NCBI RefSeq assembly: GCF_003003215.1
Contig: NZ_PVUF01000001.1
Span: 372,001-436,000 of the forward strand
Length of the DNA: 64,000 nt
DNA from: Tritonibacter scottomollicae
Lineage (GTDB): Bacteria; Pseudomonadota; Alphaproteobacteria; Rhodobacterales; Rhodobacteraceae
Direction: 5' to 3'
Below, piece by piece: positions 43,378-52,508 of the stretch. The notes under the pieces are model-generated. The model was not told where the DNA came from. It ran no database searches and saw only the letters and a program-made list of their open reading frames with translations. Every line of letters starts with the position of its first letter. The stretch's first letter is position 1. The position numbers and the translations under genes were made by a program.

Positions 43378-44370
43378 ATGAAGGCAAACCCGATCTCCCC
43401 GACGATTCCACTGGATCAGGACGGTGTGCACCATGGGTTTCTGAAATTGCCCTACAGCCGCGACGACAGCGCCTGGGGCTCGGTGATGATCCCGATCACG
43501 GTGATCCAGAACGGGGCAGGCAAGACCGCGCTATTGACCGGGGCCAACCATGGCGACGAATACGAGGGCCCCGTGGCGCTGCAAGAGCTTGCGGCCACCA
43601 CGCGCGCTGAGGATGTGACCGGGCGGCTGATCATCGTGCCCTATTTCAACTATCCCGCTTTTCGCGCCAGTGCGCGGACCTCGCCCATCGACCGGGGCAA
43701 CCTGAACCGCGCGTTTCCGGGCCGCCCCGATGGCACAGTCACGGAAAAGATCGCCGACTATTTTCAACGCACGTTGCTGCCGATGGCAGATGTGGCGGTG
43801 GATTTCCACTCTGGCGGAAAAACGTTGGATTTCGTCCCCTTCGCTGCCGCGCACATCCTTGAGGACAAGGGCCTTCAGGAGGCCTGCTACGCTGCGATGC
43901 AGGCCTTTAACGCGCCCTATTCAGTGCAACTGTTGGAGATCGACAGCGAAGGCATGTACGACACTGCCGTCGAGGATATGGGCACGGTGCTGGTTACCAC
44001 GGAACTGGGCGGCGGTGGCATGTCCACGGCGCGCAGCAATGCCATTGCCAAGAAGGGCCTGCGCAATGTGTTGATCCATTTTGGTATTCTGCAGGGCGAG
44101 ATGGAGATTGATCCCTCCGTGACCCTCGATATGCCGGATGGGGATTGTTTTGTGTTCAGTGAGCACGACGGTCTTTTTGAGATCATGATCGATCTTGGCG
44201 ATCATGTGGAAAAGGATGATGTGGTCGCGCGCGTCTGGTCGCCGGATCGCACCGGGCAGGCACCGGTAGAGTATCGCGCGCGCCGCGGTGGCGTGCTGAT
44301 CAGCCGCCATTTTCCGGGCATGATCAAATCCGGCGACTGTGCCGCCGTGATTGGTGTGGTCGAGGGCTGA
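43378..44370 (+). CDS. doeB: N-alpha-acetyl-L-2,4-diaminobutyrate deacetylase (DoeB/EutE)
   Basis: 330 residues of the succinylglutamate desuccinylase/aspartoacylase family. Zinc ligands are in GANHGDEYEGP (His, Glu) and VDFHSGGKT (His). Further markers are NLNRAFPG and a C-terminal beta domain. The gene order doeB-doeX-doeC-doeD identifies it as the deacetylase that releases 2,4-diaminobutyrate during ectoine breakdown. Another acyl-amino acid substrate is possible if doeA is really absent from the genome. One base separates it from doeX. Confidence 0.85.
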   Translation: MKANPISPTIPLDQDGVHHGFLKLPYSRDDSAWGSVMIPITVIQNGAGKTALLTGANHGDEYEGPVALQELAATTRAEDVTGRLIIVPYFNYPAFRASARTSPIDRGNLNRAFPGRPDGTVTEKIADYFQRTLLPMADVAVDFHSGGKTLDFVPFAAAHILEDKGLQEACYAAMQAFNAPYSVQLLEIDSEGMYDTAVEDMGTVLVTTELGGGGMSTARSNAIAKKGLRNVLIHFGILQGEMEIDPSVTLDMPDGDCFVFSEHDGLFEIMIDLGDHVEKDDVVARVWSPDRTGQAPVEYRARRGGVLISRHFPGMIKSGDCAAVIGVVEG

Positions 44371-44371
44371 C

Positions 44372-44851
44372 ATGCATCTGGATCAGCGCGACCTCGAAAT
44401 TCTCCGCATTCTGTCCCGCGATGGCCGCATCACCAAGGCGGCGCTGGCCGATCAAGTGGGCCTGTCGCCCACCCCCTGCTGGGAACGCCTGAAGAAGCTG
44501 GAGAAGGCCGGGCTGATCGAAGGCTATAACGCCCGCATCAACCTCAAGAAAATCGCCCCGCACGTCACCGTTTTTGTGGCTGCCGAACTGACCGATCACA
44601 CCGCTGCCAGTTTTCAGTCCTTTGAGGCGGCGATGCAGCGCTATGATGAGGTCGTGGCTTGCTGGGCGCTGGGCGGTGGCTTCGACTATCTGTTGCAGAT
44701 CGTCACCTGCGATATCGACGCCTATCAGAGATTGATCGATGCGATGCTGGATGCGCGCATCGGTTTGAGCCGCTATTTCACCTATATCGTGACCAAACCG
44801 GTAAAGGGGGCAGGTGTGCCGCCTTTGGAGATACTACTCAACGGCAGTTGA
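44372..44851 (+). CDS. doeX: Lrp/AsnC-family regulator DoeX
   Basis: 159 residues: winged HTH (LDQRDLEILRILSRDGRITKAALADQVGLS) and an AsnC ligand domain (VACWALGGGFDYLLQIV). DoeX-type regulators are embedded in ectoine-catabolic operons and respond to pathway intermediates such as ADABA or diaminobutyrate. The ATG at 44372 follows the doeB stop by one base. It probably autoregulates this operon. Confidence 0.88.
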   Translation: MHLDQRDLEILRILSRDGRITKAALADQVGLSPTPCWERLKKLEKAGLIEGYNARINLKKIAPHVTVFVAAELTDHTAASFQSFEAAMQRYDEVVACWALGGGFDYLLQIVTCDIDAYQRLIDAMLDARIGLSRYFTYIVTKPVKGAGVPPLEILLNGS

Positions 44852-44936
44852 ATCCTCTGCCTGCCGGGCAAACTTCAGTCACATCTTCTGAAAGGAACCC
44901 TGCACACTCCTTGATAGAATTTCAGGAGGAGCAGAC

Positions 44937-46412
44937 ATGTCGTTAACGGCCCTGTCCGCGCGTGCGGAGATCAATGACAAATCGCTGGTGCGCTCATTTT
45001 CCTACATAAACGGGAAATGGTGCGCCTCATCCAATGGTGAGGTTGTCGCCGTTCATGACCCCGCCACCGGGGATGTCATAGGTGATGTGACCGCAATGAC
45101 GGCAGAAGATTCCTCTGCTGCGGTGGATGCGGCGCATGCGGCGTTTGCCAGCTGGGCGCTGATGCTGCCGCAGGACCGTTGCGCCATCCTGCGCCGTTGG
45201 TTCGAGCTGATGATCGAACACAAAGAGGACCTTGCCCGGCTGATGGTGCTTGAGCAGGGAAAACCCTTGTCCGAGGCACGCGGCGAGATCGATTACGGCG
45301 CGGCCTTCCTTGAATTTTATGCCGAGGAATCCAAACGTCCCAACATCGAGGGCGTCACCAGCCATCTGCCGGATGCGGAGGTTGAGCTGTGGCGCGAACC
45401 GGTGGGCGTGGCCGCACTGATCACGCCGTGGAATTTCCCGTCCGCGATGCTGACGCGCAAGGCCGCGGCGGCGCTGGCGGCGGGCTGCACGGTGGTGGCA
45501 CACCCCTCAGGCGAGACGCCTTTCAGTGCGCTGGCGTTGGCGGAGCTTGCCGAACGGGCAGGCATCCCAAAGGGTGTCTTCAACGTGGTCACAGGAAAAG
45601 CCCCGGTGGTGGTGGAACCTTGGACGCGGGATGCGCGGGTGCGGGCTTTGTCCTTCACCGGGTCCACCGAGGTGGGCAAGCTCCTGTACCGTCAGTCCGC
45701 CGAGACGGTTAAACGGCTGGTGATGGAACTGGGAGGTCATGCGCCGGTCATCGTCTTCAAGAATTGCGATCTGGATCGCGCGGTTGCCGAGACCATGAAG
45801 GCGAAATTCGCCACCTCCGGGCAGGATTGCCTCGGCGCGAACCGCATCTTTGTTGAGCGCGACATTTATGATGAGTTCTGCACCCGCTTTGTGGCCGCCA
45901 CGCAGGCGCTTACTGTGGGGAAAGGGATTGATGATCCCGACATTGGCCCCTTGATGAATGAAAAAGCGGTGCAAAAGCAGGAACAACATGTGGCCGACGC
46001 GCTGGAAAAAGGCGCCACATTGGCCTGCGGAGGCAATCGTCACCCGCTGGGGCCGCTGTTCTATGAACCGACCGTGTTGACTGATGTGCCTGCAGATGCG
46101 GCCATCCTGCACGAGGAAACTTTTGGCCCGGTCGCGCCGATCACGCCGTTTGACACCGAGGATGAGGTGATCCAGCGTGCGAACGACAGTGAATATGGCC
46201 TTGTCGCCTATGTGCACAGCCACGACCCGCGCCGGATCTATCGCCTGAGCCGCGCGTTGCAGTTCGGCATGGTGGCGGTCAATCGCACCAAGGTCACCGG
46301 CGCGCCGATCCCCTTTGGCGGCACTAAACAGTCCGGCATGGGGCGCGAGGGCGCACGGCTGGGCATGGAGGAATTCACCGAGATCAAATACGTTTGTCGC
46401 GACTGGGCGTAA
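44937..46412 (+). CDS. doeC: Aldehyde dehydrogenase DoeC (aspartate-semialdehyde oxidation)
   Basis: 491-residue NAD(P)-dependent aldehyde dehydrogenase of the succinate-semialdehyde subgroup: ITPWNFPSAM, catalytic Glu in MELGGHAP, catalytic Cys in GQDCLGANR, EETFGPVAPI. In the doe pathway it oxidises aspartate 4-semialdehyde to aspartate. AGGAGG precedes the ATG. The assignment rests on operon context, since the fold alone does not separate it from GabD. Confidence 0.87.
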   Translation: MSLTALSARAEINDKSLVRSFSYINGKWCASSNGEVVAVHDPATGDVIGDVTAMTAEDSSAAVDAAHAAFASWALMLPQDRCAILRRWFELMIEHKEDLARLMVLEQGKPLSEARGEIDYGAAFLEFYAEESKRPNIEGVTSHLPDAEVELWREPVGVAALITPWNFPSAMLTRKAAAALAAGCTVVAHPSGETPFSALALAELAERAGIPKGVFNVVTGKAPVVVEPWTRDARVRALSFTGSTEVGKLLYRQSAETVKRLVMELGGHAPVIVFKNCDLDRAVAETMKAKFATSGQDCLGANRIFVERDIYDEFCTRFVAATQALTVGKGIDDPDIGPLMNEKAVQKQEQHVADALEKGATLACGGNRHPLGPLFYEPTVLTDVPADAAILHEETFGPVAPITPFDTEDEVIQRANDSEYGLVAYVHSHDPRRIYRLSRALQFGMVAVNRTKVTGAPIPFGGTKQSGMGREGARLGMEEFTEIKYVCRDWA

Positions 46413-46474
46413 CCCTCGGACCACGCGAGATTTTCCACCCCGCGGGTGGAGCACGGAAATAGGAAGGACACGAA

Positions 46475-47848
46475 ATGCTGAAGAACGATCAACTGGACCA
46501 ATGGGACCGCGACAACTTCTTTCACCCCTCGACCCATCTGGCGCAACATGCGCGCGGTGAGAGCGCAAACCGGGTGATCAAGACCGCCTCCGGCGTCTTT
46601 ATCGAGGACCGGGACGGCAACAAGCTCCTGGATGCCTTTGCCGGGCTTTACTGCGTGAACGTCGGCTATGGCCGTCAGGAGATTGCCGAGGCGATCGCCG
46701 ATCAGGCGCGCGAGCTGGCCTATTACCACTCCTATGTTGGTCACGGCACCGAGGCGTCGATCACGCTCGCGAAGATGATCCTGGATCGTGCGCCCAAGAA
46801 TATGTCGAAGGTTTATTTCGGCCTTGGCGGCTCCGACGCTAATGAAACCAACGTCAAACTGATCTGGTACTACAACAACATCCTTGGCCGCCCCGAGAAG
46901 AAGAAAATCATCTCGCGTTGGCGCGGCTACCACGGTTCCGGTCTGGTCACCGGCTCCCTGACAGGGCTTGAGCTGTTCCACAAGAAATTCGATCTGCCCG
47001 TCGAGCAGGTGATCCACACCGAGGCACCCTATTACTTCCGCCGCGAGGATCTGAACCAGACCGAAGAGCAGTTCGTGGCCCATTGCGTGGCCGAGCTGGA
47101 AGCGTTGATCGAGCGTGAAGGCGCAGACACAATTGCGGCCTTCATCGGCGAGCCGATCCTGGGCACCGGGGGTATCGTGCCGCCGCCCGCAGGCTATTGG
47201 GAGGCGATCCAGACAGTCCTGAAGAAACACGACATTCTTCTGGTTGCGGATGAGGTTGTCACCGGCTTTGGCCGTCTTGGCACCATGTTCGGCTCTGACC
47301 ATTACGGCATCGAGCCCGACATCATCACCATCGCCAAGGGTCTGACCTCGGCCTATGCGCCGCTTTCCGGCTCCATCGTGGGTGACAAGGTTTGGAAAGT
47401 GTTGGAGCAGGGCACCGATGAGAACGGCCCCATCGGCCACGGCTGGACCTACTCCGCGCATCCCATCGGCGCGGCAGCGGGTGTTGCCAACCTGAAACTC
47501 ATCGACGAGCTGAACCTCGTGAGCAATGCTGGCGATGTCGGCACATACCTCAATGCCACCATGGCAGAGGCGCTGGGCGAACATGCCAATGTCGGTGATA
47601 TACGCGGCGATGGCATGCTCTGCGCGGTGGAATTTGTCAAAGATCGCGACAGTCGCACCTTCTTTGACGCGGCTGACAAGATTGGCCCGCAGGTCTCCGC
47701 CAAACTGCTGGAGCAAGACAAGATCATCGCGCGTGCCATGCCGCAGGGCGATATCCTGGGCTTTGCGCCGCCCTTCTGTCTCACACGCGCCGAGGCCGAT
47801 CAGGTGGTCGAGGGCACTGTGCGCGCGGTGAAATCCGTGCTGGGCTGA
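46475..47848 (+). CDS. doeD: Class III aminotransferase DoeD (diaminobutyrate transaminase)
   Basis: 457-residue PLP enzyme: FAGLYCVNVGYG, GSDANETNVKL, WRGYHGSGLVTGS, DEVVTGFGRLG and the PLP lysine in TIAKGLTSAYAPL. In ectoine catabolism DoeD converts 2,4-diaminobutyrate to aspartate semialdehyde for DoeC. Sequences of this group are also close to beta-alanine/taurine-pyruvate transaminases, so context carries the specificity. Last gene of the operon, with an intrinsic terminator. Confidence 0.87.
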   Translation: MLKNDQLDQWDRDNFFHPSTHLAQHARGESANRVIKTASGVFIEDRDGNKLLDAFAGLYCVNVGYGRQEIAEAIADQARELAYYHSYVGHGTEASITLAKMILDRAPKNMSKVYFGLGGSDANETNVKLIWYYNNILGRPEKKKIISRWRGYHGSGLVTGSLTGLELFHKKFDLPVEQVIHTEAPYYFRREDLNQTEEQFVAHCVAELEALIEREGADTIAAFIGEPILGTGGIVPPPAGYWEAIQTVLKKHDILLVADEVVTGFGRLGTMFGSDHYGIEPDIITIAKGLTSAYAPLSGSIVGDKVWKVLEQGTDENGPIGHGWTYSAHPIGAAAGVANLKLIDELNLVSNAGDVGTYLNATMAEALGEHANVGDIRGDGMLCAVEFVKDRDSRTFFDAADKIGPQVSAKLLEQDKIIARAMPQGDILGFAPPFCLTRAEADQVVEGTVRAVKSVLG

Positions 47849-47880
47849 TCTGCGGTTTCGACCCTGGTCTGATGTCAGAA

Positions 47881-47911
47881 AAACCGTCCACGCCCTTGGC
47901 GTGGGCGGTTT
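47881..47911 (+). terminator. Terminator of the doe operon
   Basis: A 14-bp stem (AAACCGTCCACGCC and complement, one G-T pair) with a CTT loop, preceded by A's and ending in TTTA, 32 bases after the doeD stop. Confidence 0.8.
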
Positions 47912-48185
47912 AGTCTATGCGACCCATGGGTTGCAGTCGATGTTTGAGAGGCGTGCGGTGTCTTGTTGTTGCGCCTCAAATATTCGGCTTTTGGTTTTTA
48001 ACCGCTATTAACCGTTCTCCTCTATGGTTCTCCAAGCGGCATTCCGGTCTGCAGTGGCTCTGCCTCCGAGGTGCCGCAGCGAGGTGTGGTTGACCCGGGG
48101 CGTGTTGGTGTCCCCTGTCAGGGCTGCCGCCCATTTGGATGTGAGCCCATGCAGTGCAGTGTGAAAGGGGGCGTGCGGAAATAAG

Positions 48186-50411
48186 ATGACAACTTATGTC
48201 GTAACAGCCACCAACTACCAGGACCCTGCGTTCTGGTCTGCAATCGTGGAAGCGAGCAGCGGTCACACGCTGGATTTCAGTACCCTGCCTTCGGGGTATG
48301 AGCTGAGCATTGATGCTGAGGCCCATACGATCTCGATCTGGAATGGGTCCTCTTGGTATCGTGTCGGCGAAAGTGGGAATGCTGGTACTGATGCAACGCT
48401 GGGCAGCCCGACAAGTATTCAACATTTCACCACGATTGTCGGAACCGACGGTGGCGACTATGTCGAGGCGTCAGATAACGACGATAACCTGTTCGGAAAC
48501 TCCGGCGATGATACCCTTTCGGGCGATCAGGGCGATGACACAATTCATGGCGGGGCGGGCAACGACATCCTTGCAGGAGGTGATGGACGAGACATTATCG
48601 TCGCGGGAAGCGGGAATGACTCGATCTATGGGGACAATGCCTGGGCAACCTTGGGATCTGCCGCGTCGGGGCCGGGGACGACCCCGACAACTTTGACGGT
48701 TACCAATTCAGCTGATGGCCCGATTGAACTGTGGTGGGTCGATACCAGCGGTCAGCTGCAATACTATGCAACGATCGAGCCTGGCGATACGTGGAACCAG
48801 AGCACCTTTGAAGATCACAACTGGGAGCTGCGGCATCCAGATGGCTGGTATCTCGAAATGATCGAGGGTGGCAGCAATCTTACGGTGGATTTTGGTGCTG
48901 AGGGTTTGAGCGACACCGTGATGGCTGGCGATGGGGATGATCTGGTCCTCGGAATGTACGGTGACGATATTCTCTATGGTGAAACGGGCCGCGATACCAT
49001 TCACGGGGACTATGGAAACGATACGATCTGGTCCGGCGCCGATGCTGACAGTGTGACCGGCGGAGAGGGCGATGACTACCTGTCAGGGCAGGAAGGCGAC
49101 GACACGATATATGGCGGTGCCGGCGCTGATACGCTGGTCGGGGGCGCGGGAAACGATCAACTGAAGGGGGATGCAGACGCTGACACTTTTCAGATCTTCG
49201 ACAACTCTGGTGACGACACCATTCTGGGTGGCGAAACGGGAACCGATGATGATGCAATCGACCTGTCTGCTCGCAGCAGTAGCATCAATGTTGGCTATAC
49301 CGGCAATGAGGCGGGCATTATTCAAGGTGGCGGGGATACCGCCTATTTTCAGGAGATTGAGCGACTTCGGCTGACCGATCACGATGACAGCCTCGACGCC
49401 AGCGCAGCCTCGTCCGGCGTGAATGTGGACGCCGGCGCCGGCGATGACACGCTGACCGGTAGCGGTGGTGACGATACGCTCACGGGGGGCGATGGGGACG
49501 ACCGTTTTGTGATGACGACGTCCGGCGGAGCTGACACCGTATCTGACTTTGATGTGACGGACGATGACGCGGATGGCTTCTACAACGATCAGATCGATGT
49601 CAGCGGCCTAACCGGCGGCTCCGGATTGGGGGGGCTGGTCACTGCGGCCGACGTCGTGGTGACCGATGACGGGTTTGGCAATGCGACATTGACCTTCCCT
49701 GGGGGTGAGCAACTGGTTCTGACCGGGGTTGCCCCGAACCAGATCAATACACAACCTCAGCTCCATGCAGCGGGTATTCCCTGTTTCACACCGGGTATTC
49801 GTGTTGCAACGTCACGCGGTGCTGTGCCTGTCGAGGAGGTCCGCGTCGGCGACCTGCTGCAGACGGCAGACAATGGGTTTCAGCCGGTGATCTGGATCGG
49901 GCGACGGGACTTGAGCGCGCTGGAATTGGCTGAAAAGCCACATCTCCGCCCACTTCTGATCCGCCCCGGTGGTCTCCTCGCGAACGAACGCCCGCTTCTG
50001 GTGTCTCCACAGCATCGGTTTATGCTGAACCGTCGACGGCTTGGCGAACTTGGCTCCATGCATGAGGCCTTCGTGCGGGCCCGATTGCTGGAAGGCCTGA
50101 CCCCGGCCTCTGTCGCGGTGGCTGAAGGGGGGGCTGGTGTCAGCTATATCCACCTCATGACAGAGCATCATCAGGTCATTTTTGCCGAAGGTGTTGCGAC
50201 CGAGACGTTTTGGCCGGGACCAGAGGCGTTGCGTGGCATCTCAGCCGAAGGCCGCAGAGAGTTGTTCGACCTGTTCCCCGAACTTTTCTTGGCCAATAAC
50301 CTCTGCGGAAAGCTCGGTCGACATTACGTGGCCGAGGCCTACTGCCAACTCGCTCGGGTGGATCTTGGACGTGGTGACTTGAAGGCGCTGCATGGTCGCA
50401 CGGCGGCTTGA
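48186..50411 (+). CDS. RTX calcium-binding protein with VHL-beta-like and Hint domains
   Basis: 741 residues, acidic, no classical signal peptide (as for type I secretion substrates). RTX-type GGxGxDxLx repeats occur in three blocks (about 95-150, 240-345, 415-440). Residues about 167-237 match the VHL beta domain (PIELWWVDTSGQ, YATIEPGDTWNQSTF, HNWELRHPDG). Residues about 532-690 are a Hint_2 domain beginning CFTPGIRVATSRGAVPVEEVRVGD, with SPQHRFML and EHHQVIFAEGVATETF. Hint-type RTX proteins are common in roseobacters, and the Hint part may self-process at C533. The function is unknown, probably surface or secreted. No type I exporter genes are adjacent. Confidence 0.9.
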   Translation: MTTYVVTATNYQDPAFWSAIVEASSGHTLDFSTLPSGYELSIDAEAHTISIWNGSSWYRVGESGNAGTDATLGSPTSIQHFTTIVGTDGGDYVEASDNDDNLFGNSGDDTLSGDQGDDTIHGGAGNDILAGGDGRDIIVAGSGNDSIYGDNAWATLGSAASGPGTTPTTLTVTNSADGPIELWWVDTSGQLQYYATIEPGDTWNQSTFEDHNWELRHPDGWYLEMIEGGSNLTVDFGAEGLSDTVMAGDGDDLVLGMYGDDILYGETGRDTIHGDYGNDTIWSGADADSVTGGEGDDYLSGQEGDDTIYGGAGADTLVGGAGNDQLKGDADADTFQIFDNSGDDTILGGETGTDDDAIDLSARSSSINVGYTGNEAGIIQGGGDTAYFQEIERLRLTDHDDSLDASAASSGVNVDAGAGDDTLTGSGGDDTLTGGDGDDRFVMTTSGGADTVSDFDVTDDDADGFYNDQIDVSGLTGGSGLGGLVTAADVVVTDDGFGNATLTFPGGEQLVLTGVAPNQINTQPQLHAAGIPCFTPGIRVATSRGAVPVEEVRVGDLLQTADNGFQPVIWIGRRDLSALELAEKPHLRPLLIRPGGLLANERPLLVSPQHRFMLNRRRLGELGSMHEAFVRARLLEGLTPASVAVAEGGAGVSYIHLMTEHHQVIFAEGVATETFWPGPEALRGISAEGRRELFDLFPELFLANNLCGKLGRHYVAEAYCQLARVDLGRGDLKALHGRTAA

Positions 50412-50426
50412 AGCGATGTGCCGGCA

Positions 50427-51647
50427 CTACTGCGCAGCGAGGCGCCGCAAGTAGCTGCAGGTGACGCGAATCGCGGCATCCATATCCGCATCGGACGCAT
50501 ATTCTTCCGGACAATGGCTCACGCCATCCTTGCATCGTACAAAAAGCATCGAAATGTCGCACAGGTCGGCCATCGCCGAGGCATCATGGGTCGCCCCCGA
50601 AGGCAGGCGTGGGGCATTGATGCCCTCGTCCGTTGCCGCCGCCTCGAGGCAGACCATCAAGTCGGGATTACAGGGCACTGCCGCCTGATCGTATGTGCGT
50701 GACATCGCAAAGGACACGCCGCGCGCGTTGGCGATTTCCGTGCCAAGGACCTGAGCGGAGGCGGCAAACTCCGTGCGAACCTGATCCGAAAGAGCGCGCA
50801 TTTCCAGTGTGAGTTGGGCTTCCCGTGGGATTGCATTCACGACATCTGGCTTCAGGGAGAGGGTGCCAACTGTGGCGCGAAGCCCGTCGATCTGGCGGGC
50901 CGCATCATGGACGCGAGTGATGAACTCTGACGCCGCCACCAATGCATCACGTCGGCCATTCATCGGCACAGTGCCTGCGTGGCCTGTCTCGCCGCTGAAG
51001 GTCACGGTGTTGCGCTCAATGCCGCAGATCCCGGTGACGATACCGCAGGGGGCGTCGCTTTGCTCCAGAACTGGCCCTTGTTCGATATGGACCTCGAGAT
51101 ATGCGCGCACGGCATCTTGCGCGCGCTGTTGCGTGGTGACTGCTTCCGGGGTGCCGCCAAAATCCGACAACGCGGACTGCAAGCTGACGCTGTTTGCATC
51201 CTGCATGTCCAAAACCGACGGGTCGAACCGACCGGACAGCGCGCGTGGACCTATGAGAGCAGTTGGGAAACGAACGCCTTCCTCATCAGCGAAGGCCAGG
51301 ACCTCGACCGGGAAGGGTAGTTCAACCCCCTCAGAGGCCAGACGTTCCAGCGCAAGGCAGCCGATCAAGACCCCCATGATGCCATCGTAGCGACCGCCCT
51401 CACGCACGCTGTCTTGATGTGATCCGATCAGCACGGCCGGTCCATTGGCAGCAGACGCGCTGGACCCAACCAATGTTGCCGCGGCGTCCAGTCGCGGTGT
51501 CAGTCCGGCCTGCCGCATCCAGTCACTGATGTGTTCCAATGCGCGCGCATGTTCAGGGGTGTAGGGGAGGCGGGTCACACCGGGGCCTGCCGTGCTGCAT
51601 TGTGCGATTTTGCTCAAGCGATGCTGCGCTTCTTGTCCCCAGTTCAT
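50427..51647 (-). CDS. M20-family Zn-dependent amidohydrolase (allantoate amidohydrolase/N-carbamoylase type)
   Basis: 406 residues. Metal and catalytic motifs: GSHQDSVREGGRYDGIMG (His, Asp), FADEEGVRF (Glu), YLEVHIEQGP (His), and the dimerisation insert SGETGHAGTVPM. The family hydrolyses N-carbamoyl amino acids, ureidoglycolate/allantoate or related amides. It is controlled with the neighbouring GntR gene (palindrome just upstream). Start at 51647 chosen because GAGG lies six bases before; ATG 51659 overlaps that region. Confidence 0.88.
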   Translation of the reverse strand: MNWGQEAQHRLSKIAQCSTAGPGVTRLPYTPEHARALEHISDWMRQAGLTPRLDAAATLVGSSASAANGPAVLIGSHQDSVREGGRYDGIMGVLIGCLALERLASEGVELPFPVEVLAFADEEGVRFPTALIGPRALSGRFDPSVLDMQDANSVSLQSALSDFGGTPEAVTTQQRAQDAVRAYLEVHIEQGPVLEQSDAPCGIVTGICGIERNTVTFSGETGHAGTVPMNGRRDALVAASEFITRVHDAARQIDGLRATVGTLSLKPDVVNAIPREAQLTLEMRALSDQVRTEFAASAQVLGTEIANARGVSFAMSRTYDQAAVPCNPDLMVCLEAAATDEGINAPRLPSGATHDASAMADLCDISMLFVRCKDGVSHCPEEYASDADMDAAIRVTCSYLRRLAAQ

Positions 51648-51661
51648 CTGTGACCTCATAA

Positions 51662-51675
51662 TTTATCGTGATTAA
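51662..51675. promoter_or_regulatory. GntR operator site 1 (amidohydrolase promoter)
   Basis: TTTATCGTGATTAA, an imperfect palindrome 15 bases upstream of the amidohydrolase start. It shares its core with three other sites in this locus. Confidence 0.6.
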
Positions 51676-51712
51676 TTAGAGGTCTATCCCCGGAACGCTT
51701 TCCCGTCTATAT

Positions 51713-51728
51713 TTTTATCATGATAAAA
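51713..51728. promoter_or_regulatory. GntR operator site 2 (gntR promoter)
   Basis: TTTTATCATGATAAAA is a perfect 16-bp palindrome 13 bases before the preferred gntR start. It is the best-conserved member of the four-site set. Confidence 0.75.
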
Positions 51729-51740
51729 GAGCGCCAAACT

Positions 51741-52508
51741 ATGAGCATAAAAACATCATCCTCAGGTCAGCCAAAACGCTCACGCCCGGTGCGCGTTGCG
51801 GATGAAATCAAGACCTGGGTGGTGGAGCGAGATCTCCAGCAGGGCGACAAACTGCCCAACGAAACCGAGATGATCGCGCAATTCGGCGTCTCCAAGGGCA
51901 CCGTGCGCGAGGCCATGCGCATTCTCGAAGCGCAAGGCCTGATCGTCACCCGTACCGGGCCCGGCGGCGGCAGCTTCGTCGACAAGGTCTCTGCCAAGCG
52001 CGCCCGGTCGCTGTTGGCGAATTATTTCTACTTTCAGAACCTGTCGATTGCCGACATCTACCAGATGCGCCGGGCGCTGGAGCCTGAGCTTGCAGCGAGC
52101 CTTGCGGGCCAGTTGAGTGATGCGCAACTGACCGAGATGGAGGTCCTTGCGGCGCGCTATCCGGAACCGGCGCAGTCGGCAGAGGAGGAGAAGGAGCAAC
52201 ATGTCTCTTCGCTCGAATTCCATGCGCGGTTGGCGGAGTTTTCAGGCAATGCGTTGTTGGGATTTGTGATTTCCTTCATGGCGCGGGTGCTCACTGATAT
52301 GACCATCTATCGCAAACTCTACGAGCCACCGAACCCGGAACTCTGGCGGCGCGGGCGCGAGCATCAGATGCAATTGGTGAAAGCCCTGCGCGATGGCGAT
52401 GCGGGGGCTGCGCGGCAGATCATGGCCTCGCATATGCAGGGCGCCGAGGAGCAAATGCAATCGCAAGAAGCGCAACTGGCGCGGCGTTTTATTGGCGAGC
52501 AGCGTTAG
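51741..52508 (+). CDS. GntR/FadR-family (FCD) transcriptional regulator
   Basis: 255 residues: winged HTH (about 17-85, VADEIKTWVVERDLQQGDKLPNETEMIAQFGVSKGTVREAMRILEAQGLI) and a C-terminal FCD ligand domain (YQMRRALEPELAASLAG, EFHARLAEFSGN, HMQGAEEQM). FCD regulators bind small carboxylates or amino acids and usually repress the neighbouring operon. The ATG at 51720 lies inside palindrome 2, so 51741 (MSIKTSSSG) is preferred. The 3' end overlaps the convergent DUF1028 gene by 4 bases. Confidence 0.9.
   Translation: MSIKTSSSGQPKRSRPVRVADEIKTWVVERDLQQGDKLPNETEMIAQFGVSKGTVREAMRILEAQGLIVTRTGPGGGSFVDKVSAKRARSLLANYFYFQNLSIADIYQMRRALEPELAASLAGQLSDAQLTEMEVLAARYPEPAQSAEEEKEQHVSSLEFHARLAEFSGNALLGFVISFMARVLTDMTIYRKLYEPPNPELWRRGREHQMQLVKALRDGDAGAARQIMASHMQGAEEQMQSQEAQLARRFIGEQR

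Noticed and set aside
47998-48011. TTAA-N6-TTAA direct repeat before the RTX gene, resembling a CtrA box
   Set aside because: CtrA sites need a 7-base spacer (TTAA-N7-TTAA). Here it is 6, so I do not call it.
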